Assembly: GCA_023136155.1 (NCBI GenBank)
Contig: JAGLRT010000147.1
Span: 1-17,197, forward strand
DNA: 17,197 bases
From: Methanosarcinales archaeon
GTDB taxonomy: Archaea > Halobacteriota > Methanosarcinia > Methanosarcinales > Methanocomedenaceae
Reading direction: 5' to 3'
The translations under genes were made by a program, and so were the position numbers. Under the pieces are notes generated by a model. It saw only the letters and a list, made by a program, of their open reading frames with translations, was not told where the DNA came from and ran no database searches. Below, piece by piece: positions 6,377 through 12,543 of this stretch; the stretch's first letter is position 1, and each line of letters opens with the position of its first letter.

Positions 6377-7507
6377 ATGAGCCCTGTACCCTTAACCAAA
6401 GAACCCACAATTCTGCACCCGAGACCAAGTTCCATCGTGGCAGCCTTGTATACCTTGCGCGACCTTGATGTGGATGTGGTTATACTCCACGGCCCGCCTG
6501 GTTGCAGTTTCAAGCATGCCAGGCTCCTGGAAGAAGATGGCCTGCGAGTAGTGACTACTGCCCTTGACGAGTCCGGTTTCGTGTTCGGAGGACATGAACA
6601 ACTGGTTAACCTGTTGAGGCAGGTCATTGAGATGTTCAACCCGAAACGGATAGGTATTGTGGGAACCTGTGCAAGCATGATAATTGGCGAAGAATTGCAT
6701 GAGGCAGTGCTCGAAGTAAATCCTGACATGCCTGTACTCGAAGTGGAAGTACATGCAGGCTACCCCAACAATACCAAGGGTGTTATCATTACACTGGAAT
6801 CAGCTTTGGCTGTCGGTATACTCAGTGATGAGGAATTCCAGCGCCAGAAAGTACTGCTAAAAGAAGCAACCGAGGTCGAGAAACGGCATGGTGCTGCAAG
6901 TAAAGCATACCTGGAACCCAGCCGGGGCGATACCAAGTATACGGTTGCAAAGCGTATTATCCAGTTGCTTAAGGAAGGAAAGCGGTGCATCAATATCATG
7001 AATGCCAAAAAGGAGACGGGGTACATGTTCGCCGATATCAATGTAGCGGTGAACCAAGCGGCCTGGGAACTGGGTTCAACATCAGAAATAATCAATATGG
7101 CAAACCTGGATGAGAACATGGGATTGGACAGGGTCAGGGACCATGCCCGCAACATCAACCGCGACCTGGAGGTGATGGGTGTTGAAGTAAACGAGATTAT
7201 TGGCGGGCTGGATGAGTACCCTATAACCGGCGAGACTGTGAATCGGTTGCTTGCAGAAAAATATCCAGATTTCGATTTTGCAGTTATTACGGGCGTACCC
7301 CATGCAATTTCCATGGACAACATGCAGGGTATGGAGGTCATCTCAGTGACCAACGGGCCCAGACAGGTGTTGCCGCTAAAGGAAATGGGACATGAATTTG
7401 TAGTGGTGGAGATCGACCTGCATCCCAAGACCCTGGGTGTCAGCAATATCATAGAATCCGAGTTCGGTGCCACACTGCGCCAGCTGGTACAGGAGGAAAA
7501 AGAGTGA
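6377..7507 (+). CDS. cfbD: Ni-sirohydrochlorin a,c-diamide reductive cyclase subunit CfbD (NifD-like)
   Basis: Catalytic component of the nitrogenase-like reductase that, with CfbC, reduces the macrocycle of Ni-sirohydrochlorin a,c-diamide and allows ring cyclisation in F430 synthesis. At 376 residues it is close to the family length and shorter than NifD. Cysteines that fit cluster ligation lie in HGPPGCSFKHARLL (C43) and VGTCASMIIGEE (C98). The C-terminal segment keeps the nitrogenase component 1 fold pattern (FAVITGVPHAISMDNMQGM). The ATG at 6377 follows a GAGG at 6365-6368. The stop overlaps the cfbC start as GTGA (7504-7507), so the two subunits are translationally coupled, as expected for a two-component enzyme. 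Confidence 0.93.
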   Translation: MSPVPLTKEPTILHPRPSSIVAALYTLRDLDVDVVILHGPPGCSFKHARLLEEDGLRVVTTALDESGFVFGGHEQLVNLLRQVIEMFNPKRIGIVGTCASMIIGEELHEAVLEVNPDMPVLEVEVHAGYPNNTKGVIITLESALAVGILSDEEFQRQKVLLKEATEVEKRHGAASKAYLEPSRGDTKYTVAKRIIQLLKEGKRCINIMNAKKETGYMFADINVAVNQAAWELGSTSEIINMANLDENMGLDRVRDHARNINRDLEVMGVEVNEIIGGLDEYPITGETVNRLLAEKYPDFDFAVITGVPHAISMDNMQGMEVISVTNGPRQVLPLKEMGHEFVVVEIDLHPKTLGVSNIIESEFGATLRQLVQEEKE

Positions 7508-8289
7508 AACAGATAGCCATCTATGGAAAGGGCGGTATCGGTAAGAGCAGTACTGCGTCCAATGTAGCTGCCGCCTGTGCTGATGAGGGGTACCAGGTCA
7601 CCATTATCGGATGCGACCCAAAGAGCGATTCTTCCATCACCCTGCTGGGTGGACATCGCATACCCACGATCATGGAACTGATGCAGCAGGGTATGGAAAT
7701 CACTGAAGATGAGGTGGTCTTTGAAGGATATAAAGGAGTTCGATGTGTGGAAGTGGGCGGACCGGAACCAGGTATAGGCTGTGCTGGCAGGGGTATTATT
7801 GTAGCCATCAAGATGCTGCAAAAGATTTCTACGGTTATGCAGGACAGCGACCTTATCATCTACGATGTACCTGGGGATATTGTGTGCGGCGGGTTCGCTG
7901 CGCCCATTCGCAAGGGGCTGGTCAGCGAGACCTATGTGCTAACATCAGGCGAATATATGCCCCTGTATGCAGCTAATAATATCTGTAAGGGGTTTGCCAG
8001 ATTGGGCAATCCTTTGAGTGGTGTAATATGCAACAGCCGCATTGTAGAAAACGAAGAGGATATTGTCAGGGCTTTTGCTGATGAACTGGGAAGTGAACTG
8101 CTGGCTTTCATTCCAAAGGTTGATGTAGTACAGACCTGTGAGAGGGCAGGTTATTCTGTAATCGAGAAGGAGCCTGATTGTGACATATCCGGTGTGTACC
8201 GTAAACTTGCAAAGGTCATCATGGAGCGGGATACGGCCTGTGAACCAAAGCCACTGACTGATGAGCGGCTTCGGGAACTGACAGGGTAA
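7504..8289 (+). CDS. cfbC: Ni-sirohydrochlorin a,c-diamide reductase iron protein CfbC (NifH-like)
   Basis: ATP-dependent electron donor to CfbD, homologous to nitrogenase NifH, BchL, and ChlL. The 261 residues include the deviant Walker A GKGGIGKSST (8-17), the GCDPKSDSS switch region (37-44), and C93 (GIGCAGRG) and C128 (DIVCGGF), which hold one 4Fe-4S cluster between the two subunits of the homodimer. The switch II aspartate lies in YDVPGD. The start is GTG at 7504, backed by AGGAGG at about 7491-7496 and by the GTGA overlap with cfbD. It is the last gene of the cluster in this window. Sequence alone cannot fully separate CfbC from other NifH relatives, but the cfbA-cfbE-cfbD context settles the assignment. 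Confidence 0.94.
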   Translation: MKQIAIYGKGGIGKSSTASNVAAACADEGYQVTIIGCDPKSDSSITLLGGHRIPTIMELMQQGMEITEDEVVFEGYKGVRCVEVGGPEPGIGCAGRGIIVAIKMLQKISTVMQDSDLIIYDVPGDIVCGGFAAPIRKGLVSETYVLTSGEYMPLYAANNICKGFARLGNPLSGVICNSRIVENEEDIVRAFADELGSELLAFIPKVDVVQTCERAGYSVIEKEPDCDISGVYRKLAKVIMERDTACEPKPLTDERLRELTG

Positions 8290-8310
8290 ATACATGACAT
8301 AAGTGCAAAC

Positions 8311-8348
8311 ATTAATCTTAATCGTTATACTCCACAGCTCTGCTGTGG
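8311..8348 (-). repeat. Dispersed palindromic repeat, copy B
   Basis: CCACAGC (8332-8338), loop TCT, GCTGTGG (8342-8348) is a perfect 7-bp hairpin. Read on the minus strand, the hairpin and the 17 bases after it match copy A at 1513-1551 with a few mismatches and one gap. The minus strand across copies B and C also has an open frame that ends in a TAA within this repeat, which would fit the tail of a decayed transposase; I do not recognise it. Confidence 0.55.
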
Positions 8349-8399
8349 TTGGGACAAGCCATTGTCAGTGCAACCTCAGTAGCCTGGGACACGGGATTG

Positions 8400-8420
8400 C
8401 CCCACAACTCTGCTGTGGGG
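8400..8420. repeat. Dispersed palindromic repeat, copy C
   Basis: CCCCACA (8400-8406) and TGTGGGG (8414-8420) form a perfect 7-bp stem with loop ACTCTGC. The sequence differs from copy B at its ends and by one internal base; unlike A and B, only the palindrome is shared here. Copies B and C are 51 bases apart and together occupy the gap after cfbC. Confidence 0.5.
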
Positions 8421-8450
8421 AACTTCATTTTGGGTAAGTTTTTCACAGGT

Positions 8451-8477
8451 AGACCTTGATTTTGCGAATAAAGGTCT
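8451..8477. other. Stem-loop downstream of the F430 operon
   Basis: AGACCTT (8451-8457) and AAGGTCT (8471-8477) form a perfect 7-bp stem with a 13-base AT-rich loop, about 160 bases after cfbC. It may belong to the same decayed element as the palindromes or affect the operon 3' end. The rest of 8290-8572 shows no convincing gene. Confidence 0.35.
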
Positions 8478-8572
8478 TTACAGGCTTAATTCACGAAGGA
8501 AAAGTCAACCTGTTTGTTTATTCTGCATAAAATACGATCTTCAGGGATTTAATTTTATATCAAGTATTTTCA

Positions 8573-9028
8573 TCATAACGTCACCCCTGCCAACCGCATC
8601 ACAGAATATATCACAACAGCCATCCCCCAGTACACGAAGAAACCCCAGAAATAAGTATAGTAAACTAGAGGTCCGTAAGCCGGGTAGACATACTCGCGCT
8701 CTGAGAACCATAGGATAATGTTGATGTACATCGAAATGGTTCCCGATGCAGCCCATAATATATAACCCCAGACCTGACCCATTATTACGCCTGCACTCCC
8801 GGTTAACAGTAGTGGCAGCCAGATCACCAGGTCAGCCCAACCGGCACCAAAAGATATGCGAAAGTGAGTCTTATCCCGCCAATCTTCTCCTTTTCCGATA
8901 ATGAGATTCCGGGTTTTCTGGCTATGGGGCCGCAGCACCATCAGGAGCTGTACAATCAGCATGGGCAGAAAGATGAAAACCAATCCGAATATGATGAGTA
9001 TCCATGTTATCAATGTCGGTTCAAGCAT
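8573..9028 (-). CDS. Four-helix integral membrane protein, function unknown
   Basis: A 151-residue hydrophobic protein with about four transmembrane segments, near residues 6-32, 65-88, 88-107, and 123-147. A charged loop of about residues 34-58 (RPHSQKTRN to DWRDKTH) lies between the first two. The segments are rich in Trp, Tyr, and Phe, and ILWFSEREYVYPAYGP between helices three and four looks like a conserved loop. I see no catalytic motif, no signal peptidase site, and no family I can name. GGGG before the ATG may serve as a Shine-Dalgarno site. A 48-residue membrane protein is encoded 41 bases upstream on the same strand, and the two probably form one transcript and perhaps one complex. 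The protein-like composition and clean ending between non-coding stretches support a real gene. Confidence 0.72.
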   Translation of the reverse strand: MLEPTLITWILIIFGLVFIFLPMLIVQLLMVLRPHSQKTRNLIIGKGEDWRDKTHFRISFGAGWADLVIWLPLLLTGSAGVIMGQVWGYILWAASGTISMYINIILWFSEREYVYPAYGPLVYYTYFWGFFVYWGMAVVIYSVMRLAGVTL

Positions 9029-9069
9029 TAAATCCCCGTTTTGATTTTATTTCTTTCGATTTATTCTTA

Positions 9070-9216
9070 TTATTCATTAAAGTATTCACGATTTTCCCAC
9101 AAACCAATAATTCCCAACAGCGAAGGTATCGTCCATAGAAAAATGGCCAAAATAGCTGCAATTGCAATCCACATCCCAAAAGGGAAACGACCAGCCTCTT
9201 CTTTTAGTATTTTCAT
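9070..9216 (-). CDS. 48-residue single-helix membrane protein
   Basis: A short gene on the minus strand. The protein begins MKILKEEAGRFPFG, continues with a hydrophobic stretch (about residues 15-38, MWIAIAAILAIFLWT and PSLLGIIGLW), and ends WENREYFNE. The N-terminus is basic and the C-terminus charged, so one membrane-spanning helix is likely. A Shine-Dalgarno GAGGATCAG lies just before the ATG. It precedes the four-helix membrane protein by 41 bases on the same strand, which suggests a small-subunit and large-subunit pair. I do not recognise the family. The clear ribosome-binding site, the protein-like sequence, and the partner gene support it despite its length. Confidence 0.6.
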   Translation of the reverse strand: MKILKEEAGRFPFGMWIAIAAILAIFLWTIPSLLGIIGLWENREYFNE

Positions 9217-9725
9217 TCTGATCCTCATTCAACTTTTATTATCTGGATTGGTGCTAACAAAATCGGCAATACATTTCTGGCTCTTCGCTGTTTAGTATGG
9301 GAAGATATGATTAACATATCATTTCAAAGATATTTCTTAACGATGAAGTCTTGAAGATTTCGCTATCTACGCAAATTTTTATGTTCAATACGCTCCTCTT
9401 ATGAATTATTTCTTTTGTATCGTGGATTATATTACCCACATGAAATAGCGAAGAACCATATATTCCTTTGTTTCAAATTTAAAAGCTTAATTGGGCTTAT
9501 TTCGTGGGGATTTTTGACTTTTGGCAATGAAGTGATGGTGCAGGCAGCATATCACTTCCCTTGTCCAAGTCGCTCTGGTTGTTTGATTTCAACGTATGAT
9601 AAAGCCAGCTTGATCGCTTCCCATGAACGTTACTATGAAAACATAAGGCAATATATATAAAATATTAAATTCTATACAGGTTTTGCTTGATCTTTAATCA
9701 GATAAATAAAAGGAGGTGACAAGAT
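9217..9725. other. Long intergenic stretch without a convincing gene
   Basis: AT-rich. It contains a perfect hairpin GATATG-ATTAA-CATATC at 9304-9320 and, near its end, the TATA box of the lipoprotein gene. A plus-strand frame opens with TTG at 9415 and ends at 9660 (81 codons). It lacks a Shine-Dalgarno site, although its second half (SRSGCLISTYDKASLIASHE) reads somewhat like protein. This could be a broken remnant of an unknown gene. I do not call a gene here. Confidence 0.4.
9652..9662 (+). promoter_or_regulatory. TATA box of the lipoprotein gene
   Basis: The alternating TATATATAAAA stretch is a strong archaeal TATA box, about 70 bases before the ATG. It predicts a start near 9685 and a leader of about 40 bases that includes the GGAGGTGA Shine-Dalgarno site at 9712-9719. 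Confidence 0.5.
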
Positions 9726-9923
9726 ATGGGTAGAAAAAAATTGGTATTGTTGATAGCAATCATAGCAGTTGCACTGATGACGATGTTTTCGGGTTGTGTT
9801 GAAGAGACAGGAGCAGATGAAGAAACTGAAGCAGAAGCAGATGAAGAAACAAATACATCAACTGAAACTGACGAAGAAACAAATACATCAACTGAAACCG
9901 AAGCAACAAGCGAAGGACATTGA
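9726..9923 (+). CDS. Short acidic lipoprotein, possibly frameshift-truncated
   Basis: A 65-residue protein with a lipoprotein signal: basic MGRKK, a hydrophobic core (LVLLIAIIAVALMTM), and a lipobox FSGC with the modifiable cysteine at residue 20. The rest is Glu/Thr-rich, with the ten-residue unit DEETNTSTET present twice in tandem. It would be anchored outside the membrane. The Shine-Dalgarno GGAGGTGA is excellent. The mature part is only a linker-like tail with no domain, which is odd. Shifting by one base just before the stop at 9921 continues an open frame to 10014 (DSKHVDIIRFSGSQSVW), so the gene may have lost its functional domain through a frameshift. The alternative is a genuinely short surface protein. 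Confidence 0.6.
   Translation: MGRKKLVLLIAIIAVALMTMFSGCVEETGADEETEAEADEETNTSTETDEETNTSTETEATSEGH
9840..9899 (+). repeat. 30-bp tandem repeat inside the lipoprotein gene
   Basis: Two adjacent 30-base units (9840-9869 and 9870-9899) differ at two positions and encode the same ten residues. Both differences are silent, so the repeat is recent or kept at the protein level. Confidence 0.85.
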
Positions 9924-10059
9924 TAGCAAACATGTAGACATCATCCGGTTCAGTGGTTCCCAGTCAGTATGGTACTACTTAGCCGGATGGCAACTTTACC
10001 TTATGACAATGTAATACATGGCATAACTTTACTACTTCACAATATCTACTTAAAAGTTG

Positions 10060-10474
10060 TCATGCGGTACCGGCCAGCACAACCATCTTATCCCCTTCTT
10101 CAATAATCATATCCAGTAGTGGATTTACTATATTTTCCATATTCCGGTTCACTGTAAGGAGTGTCATGCCTTTCTCCATCCTTAACTCCATAATAACATC
10201 CTGAATCATTTTTCCATACATCCTTTCAGGGAAATCATCCTCGATGATATCGTACCCGCTAAGGGAACTGGTAACATCTGATATCAGCTCAGACACACCC
10301 GGTTCGTACCCCCTGATTATGTGGCATATTTCCAAGACTCCTGACCCCATATTTTTTCGCACCATTAAATATCTGAAGGCTTGTGTGGGAGCAGACAGTA
10401 GCAATCGTCAGTTTATCTTTATCATACCCATCGATCATCTCACGAATATATTTACTTGTTATCTCGTTCATCAT
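10060..10474 (-). pseudogene. Chimeric remnant: purP 5' end joined to a potassium-channel RCK (TrkA-C) 3' end
   Basis: From the ATG at 10474, one frame encodes KYIREMIDGYDKDKLTIATV and then CSHTSLQIFNGAKKYG. That is the N-terminus of PurP, the formate-dependent AICAR ligase of archaeal purine synthesis (about 360 residues when intact). Near 10331-10350 the match ends, and a different frame continues with GVLEICHIIRGYEPGVSELI, then a segment ending VNPLLDMIIEEGDKMVVLAG (stop at 10060). That is the pattern of a C-terminal RCK/TrkA-C domain of potassium channels or transporters. Neither part is complete and they lie in different frames, so no sensible fusion protein results. The purP start lies directly after the carbonic anhydrase stop. 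The purP part is the surer call; the second partner could be another RCK-domain protein. Confidence 0.65.
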
Positions 10475-10476
10475 AC

Positions 10477-11016
10477 TTATCCTGCAAGTTTTCTATAATC
10501 TTTTACAAGACCAATATTGGTTTCAACAACCCCTTTTTTAAATTCAGCCAGGTCCTGCGTTATATCCATAAGCCCCCCTACATCTTCCTGTTTTGTGATA
10601 GTCATCCCATCCTGCACCACTTTACCGGATGGGATTTCAACCCCCTGGACTGTGGCGTTGTGAAGAAACAAAGAGTCATTCCCAATGATGCAGTCAAATA
10701 CAACGGCCCCAAACCCTACAAAACACCCATCACCTATTCGACAAGGTCCGTGCACAATGCACCCGTGAGCAAGGGACGTGTTGCTGCCTATCATCACTTG
10801 AGAATTTGAAAGAGCATGAATTACCACATTATCCTGAATATTACTGCCTCTTTCGATAACAATGGACGAACCCGGCTCATCTGCCCTGATAACTGCATTC
10901 GGTGCCACGAACACATCATCTGCGATGGTTACGTCCCCCACTATGACAGCGGTTTCGGATATCCATGCGTTCTCACTTATTTTGGGATATTGTTTTTGTG
11001 GATTTTGTAACAACAT
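10477..11016 (-). CDS. Gamma-class carbonic anhydrase-like protein (left-handed beta-helix)
   Basis: Hexapeptide-repeat protein of the Cam/CamH family, which interconverts CO2 and bicarbonate as a trimer with a metal between subunits. The 179 residues show many hexapeptide turns (VGDVTIADDVFVAPNAVIRA, GSNTSLAHGCIVHG). All three metal-ligand histidines are present: H67 (VVIHA), H84, and H89 (AHGCIVH), with the 5-residue gap of Cam. R44 and D46 in IRADE fit the conserved subunit-interface pair. There is no signal peptide and no Cam-type acidic insertion, so it is closer to cytoplasmic CamH. The frame opens at a GTG at 11025, but I prefer the ATG at 11016 because AGGTG lies 7 bases before it. 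It is the only intact gene among remnants of carB, purP, and cdhA. It could supply bicarbonate to the pyruvate carboxylase encoded nearby. Confidence 0.88.
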   Translation of the reverse strand: MLLQNPQKQYPKISENAWISETAVIVGDVTIADDVFVAPNAVIRADEPGSSIVIERGSNIQDNVVIHALSNSQVMIGSNTSLAHGCIVHGPCRIGDGCFVGFGAVVFDCIIGNDSLFLHNATVQGVEIPSGKVVQDGMTITKQEDVGGLMDITQDLAEFKKGVVETNIGLVKDYRKLAG

Positions 11017-11045
11017 TAAATTCACCTAATATTCTTGCAGCGGCT

Positions 11046-11339
11046 TCACATCGAAATGGAAGTTTGACCTCCAAGAGTAGGAAGCAATGCACAGGGACGT
11101 TCTTTTTCAATTATCCTCTCTGCCACATCATGTGTGAGCGGCTCAATATAGGTACGATCCGACAGTTCAGGTTCGGTCATGATGGTCGCCGGGTTTGAGT
11201 TGACCAGTACGATCAGATATCCTTTTTCATGAAGGGATTTACATGCCTGGCTACCCGAATAATCGTACTCGCATACCTGTCCTATAATGGGACCTGCACC
11301 AATTATCATAATTGTCTCAATATCTGTTCGTTTTGGCAT
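11046..11339 (-). pseudogene. carB: carB 5' fragment (carbamoyl-phosphate synthase large subunit)
   Basis: The 97-codon frame begins MPKRTDIETIMIIGAGPI and contains CEYDYSGSQACKSLHEKGY, VLVNSNPATIMTEPEL, and ALLPTLGGQT. These are the N-terminal segment of CarB, which is about 1070 residues when intact. It ends at TGA soon after GGQT, where CarB should continue into its ATP-grasp domain. The highly conserved GPIVIGQ reads GPIIGQ, one codon short, another sign of decay. Nothing of the remaining 90 percent follows: the carbonic anhydrase starts 29 bases on. The fragment cannot make carbamoyl phosphate. An intact carB is presumably elsewhere if the organism makes its own pyrimidines. Confidence 0.88.
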
Positions 11340-11410
11340 TATTGACCCCTCGCCGTGTTGATCTGCGCAATCATATGGTCAAAGAAATCATGAAGTATAG
11401 CTTTTTTCAT
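11339..11410 (-). pseudogene. Possible carA 3' end remnant
   Basis: A 23-codon frame ends in TAA that overlaps the carB ATG as TAATG, the kind of coupling seen in carA-carB operons. The residues HDFFDHMIAQI look like the end of a glutamine amidotransferase subunit, but the stretch is too short to be sure. Confidence 0.3.
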
Positions 11411-11437
11411 GAATAAAACTGAGTCCATCTGATAATT

Positions 11438-11469
11438 ATTATGACAAATTATGACAAGTTATTTAAATA
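11438..11469 (+). promoter_or_regulatory. cdhA-type promoter: tandem 10-bp repeats abutting a TATA box
   Basis: ATTATGACAA occurs twice in direct tandem (11438-11447 and 11448-11457), exactly one helical turn apart, followed at once by the TATA box TTATTTAAATA (11459-11469). The predicted start is near 11491. The repeats sit where BRE and upstream factors bind, so they may be a regulator site. The promoter now drives the cdhA/porB remnant and perhaps pycB-pycA-birA. Confidence 0.5.
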
Positions 11470-11518
11470 TGTTTGTTTTAGTATGGCACACAAGTCATCG
11501 AGCCTACAGGTGTGAAAA

Positions 11519-12517
11519 ATACTGAAAGCAGGAAATTTTACCATTGCAGAACTGGAAAACGTTCAGATCACTATCGGAAAGGTTGTTAATACACTTGAAT
11601 CATTTAATGATGAGGTAGAAGATAGGGATAAATCAAAAGAATCAGTTCCCAAAAACATAGGGCCTATACCTATGCCAGGCATATCCAGGTTGCAGGACTG
11701 GGATTTCAAACTTCTTGAACGATATCCCCCCATGTATACTCCTACTGAGGACATGTGTACAATGTGCACTTTTGGACCATGTGACCTCACTGACAATATT
11801 GAAGGCGCCTGCGGTATAGATCTGGCAACCCAACAGGCTAAATTGTTCTTACAATCATGTCTTATGGGCGCTTCAGCCCATTCGGCGCATGGCCGACACC
11901 TTCTTCATCATCTTATTGAAAAATATGGATCGGACCACCCGATAGATGTAGGGACATCTAACCTTAAGACTCCGGTCATCCAGACCGTCACCGGCATCAA
12001 ACCACAAACCATTGGCGACCTTGAATCTGTGATGAATTATGTTGAAGAACAGATCACGACCTTCCTTGCCACCCTACATACAGGACAGGAAGGTGCAGCC
12101 ATCGGTTTTGAATCAAAATCATTGCATGCTGGCATGATTGACCATGTTGCCATGGAGGTTTCTGACGTAGCACAGATGTCATGCTACCCGATGCCAAGGG
12201 CTGAAGCGGATACGCCACTGGTGGATGTTGGAATTGGAAGTATCGACACGTCTAAACCCGTTGTGATCTGTATAGGCCATAACGTGGCTGCAGTAACATA
12301 CATCATGGATTATATGACTGAACATGAAATGTTCGACGGTAAGATAGAGACCGTAAAAAAGATTAATAATCACAGACCTGTAGAAGACTACCTTAAAGCC
12401 CAGAGCAGGTTCAAACATCTGTTTCAAATGGAAGGAGGGGCTGAAGAGATTACGAAGATTCAGGCCATAGCAGATTTGAATGCTGAGTATTACGGGCTGT
12501 TACAATCGATGGATTAA
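11519..12517 (+). pseudogene. Chimeric remnant: cdhA 5' part joined in frame to porB 3' end
   Basis: The frame starts with ILKAGNFTIAELENVQIT, like the N-terminus of CdhA, the CO dehydrogenase subunit of the CODH/ACS complex. It continues through WDFKLLERYPPMYTPTEDM, the cluster ligands C-x2-C-x4-C-x9-C (11756-11812 region), AHGRHLLHHLIEKYG, YVEEQITTFLATLHTGQEG, LHAGMIDHVAMEVSDVAQ, and SKPVVICIGHNVAA. Normal CdhA is about 800 residues; here the match stops near 12340. The same frame goes on with HRPVEDYLKAQSRFKHLF and EEITKIQAIADLNAEYYGL, the C-terminus of PorB, the pyruvate synthase beta subunit. The first codon of the homologous part is ATA with AGGTG six bases upstream, which suggests a lost ATG. 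A TGA lies in frame at 11513. From the internal ATG at 11672 a 281-residue chimera could still be made but would lack the C-cluster core and the TPP site. Confidence 0.8.
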
Positions 12518-12543
12518 TACCATATTATGTCGAGGATAAGACA

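Noticed and set aside
6760..7821. 353-codon open frame on the minus strand
   Set aside because: It lies opposite cfbD and cfbC, whose motifs are unmistakable; the antisense product has no recognisable pattern and no Shine-Dalgarno site.
9415..9660. 81-codon plus-strand frame starting with TTG
   Set aside because: Weak start, no Shine-Dalgarno site, and no family recognised. Its second half looks somewhat protein-like, so it is mentioned only within the intergenic entry.
9942..9989. CATCCGG and CCGGATG inverted repeat after the lipoprotein gene
   Set aside because: The arms are perfect, but the 34-base loop and lack of context make a functional structure uncertain.
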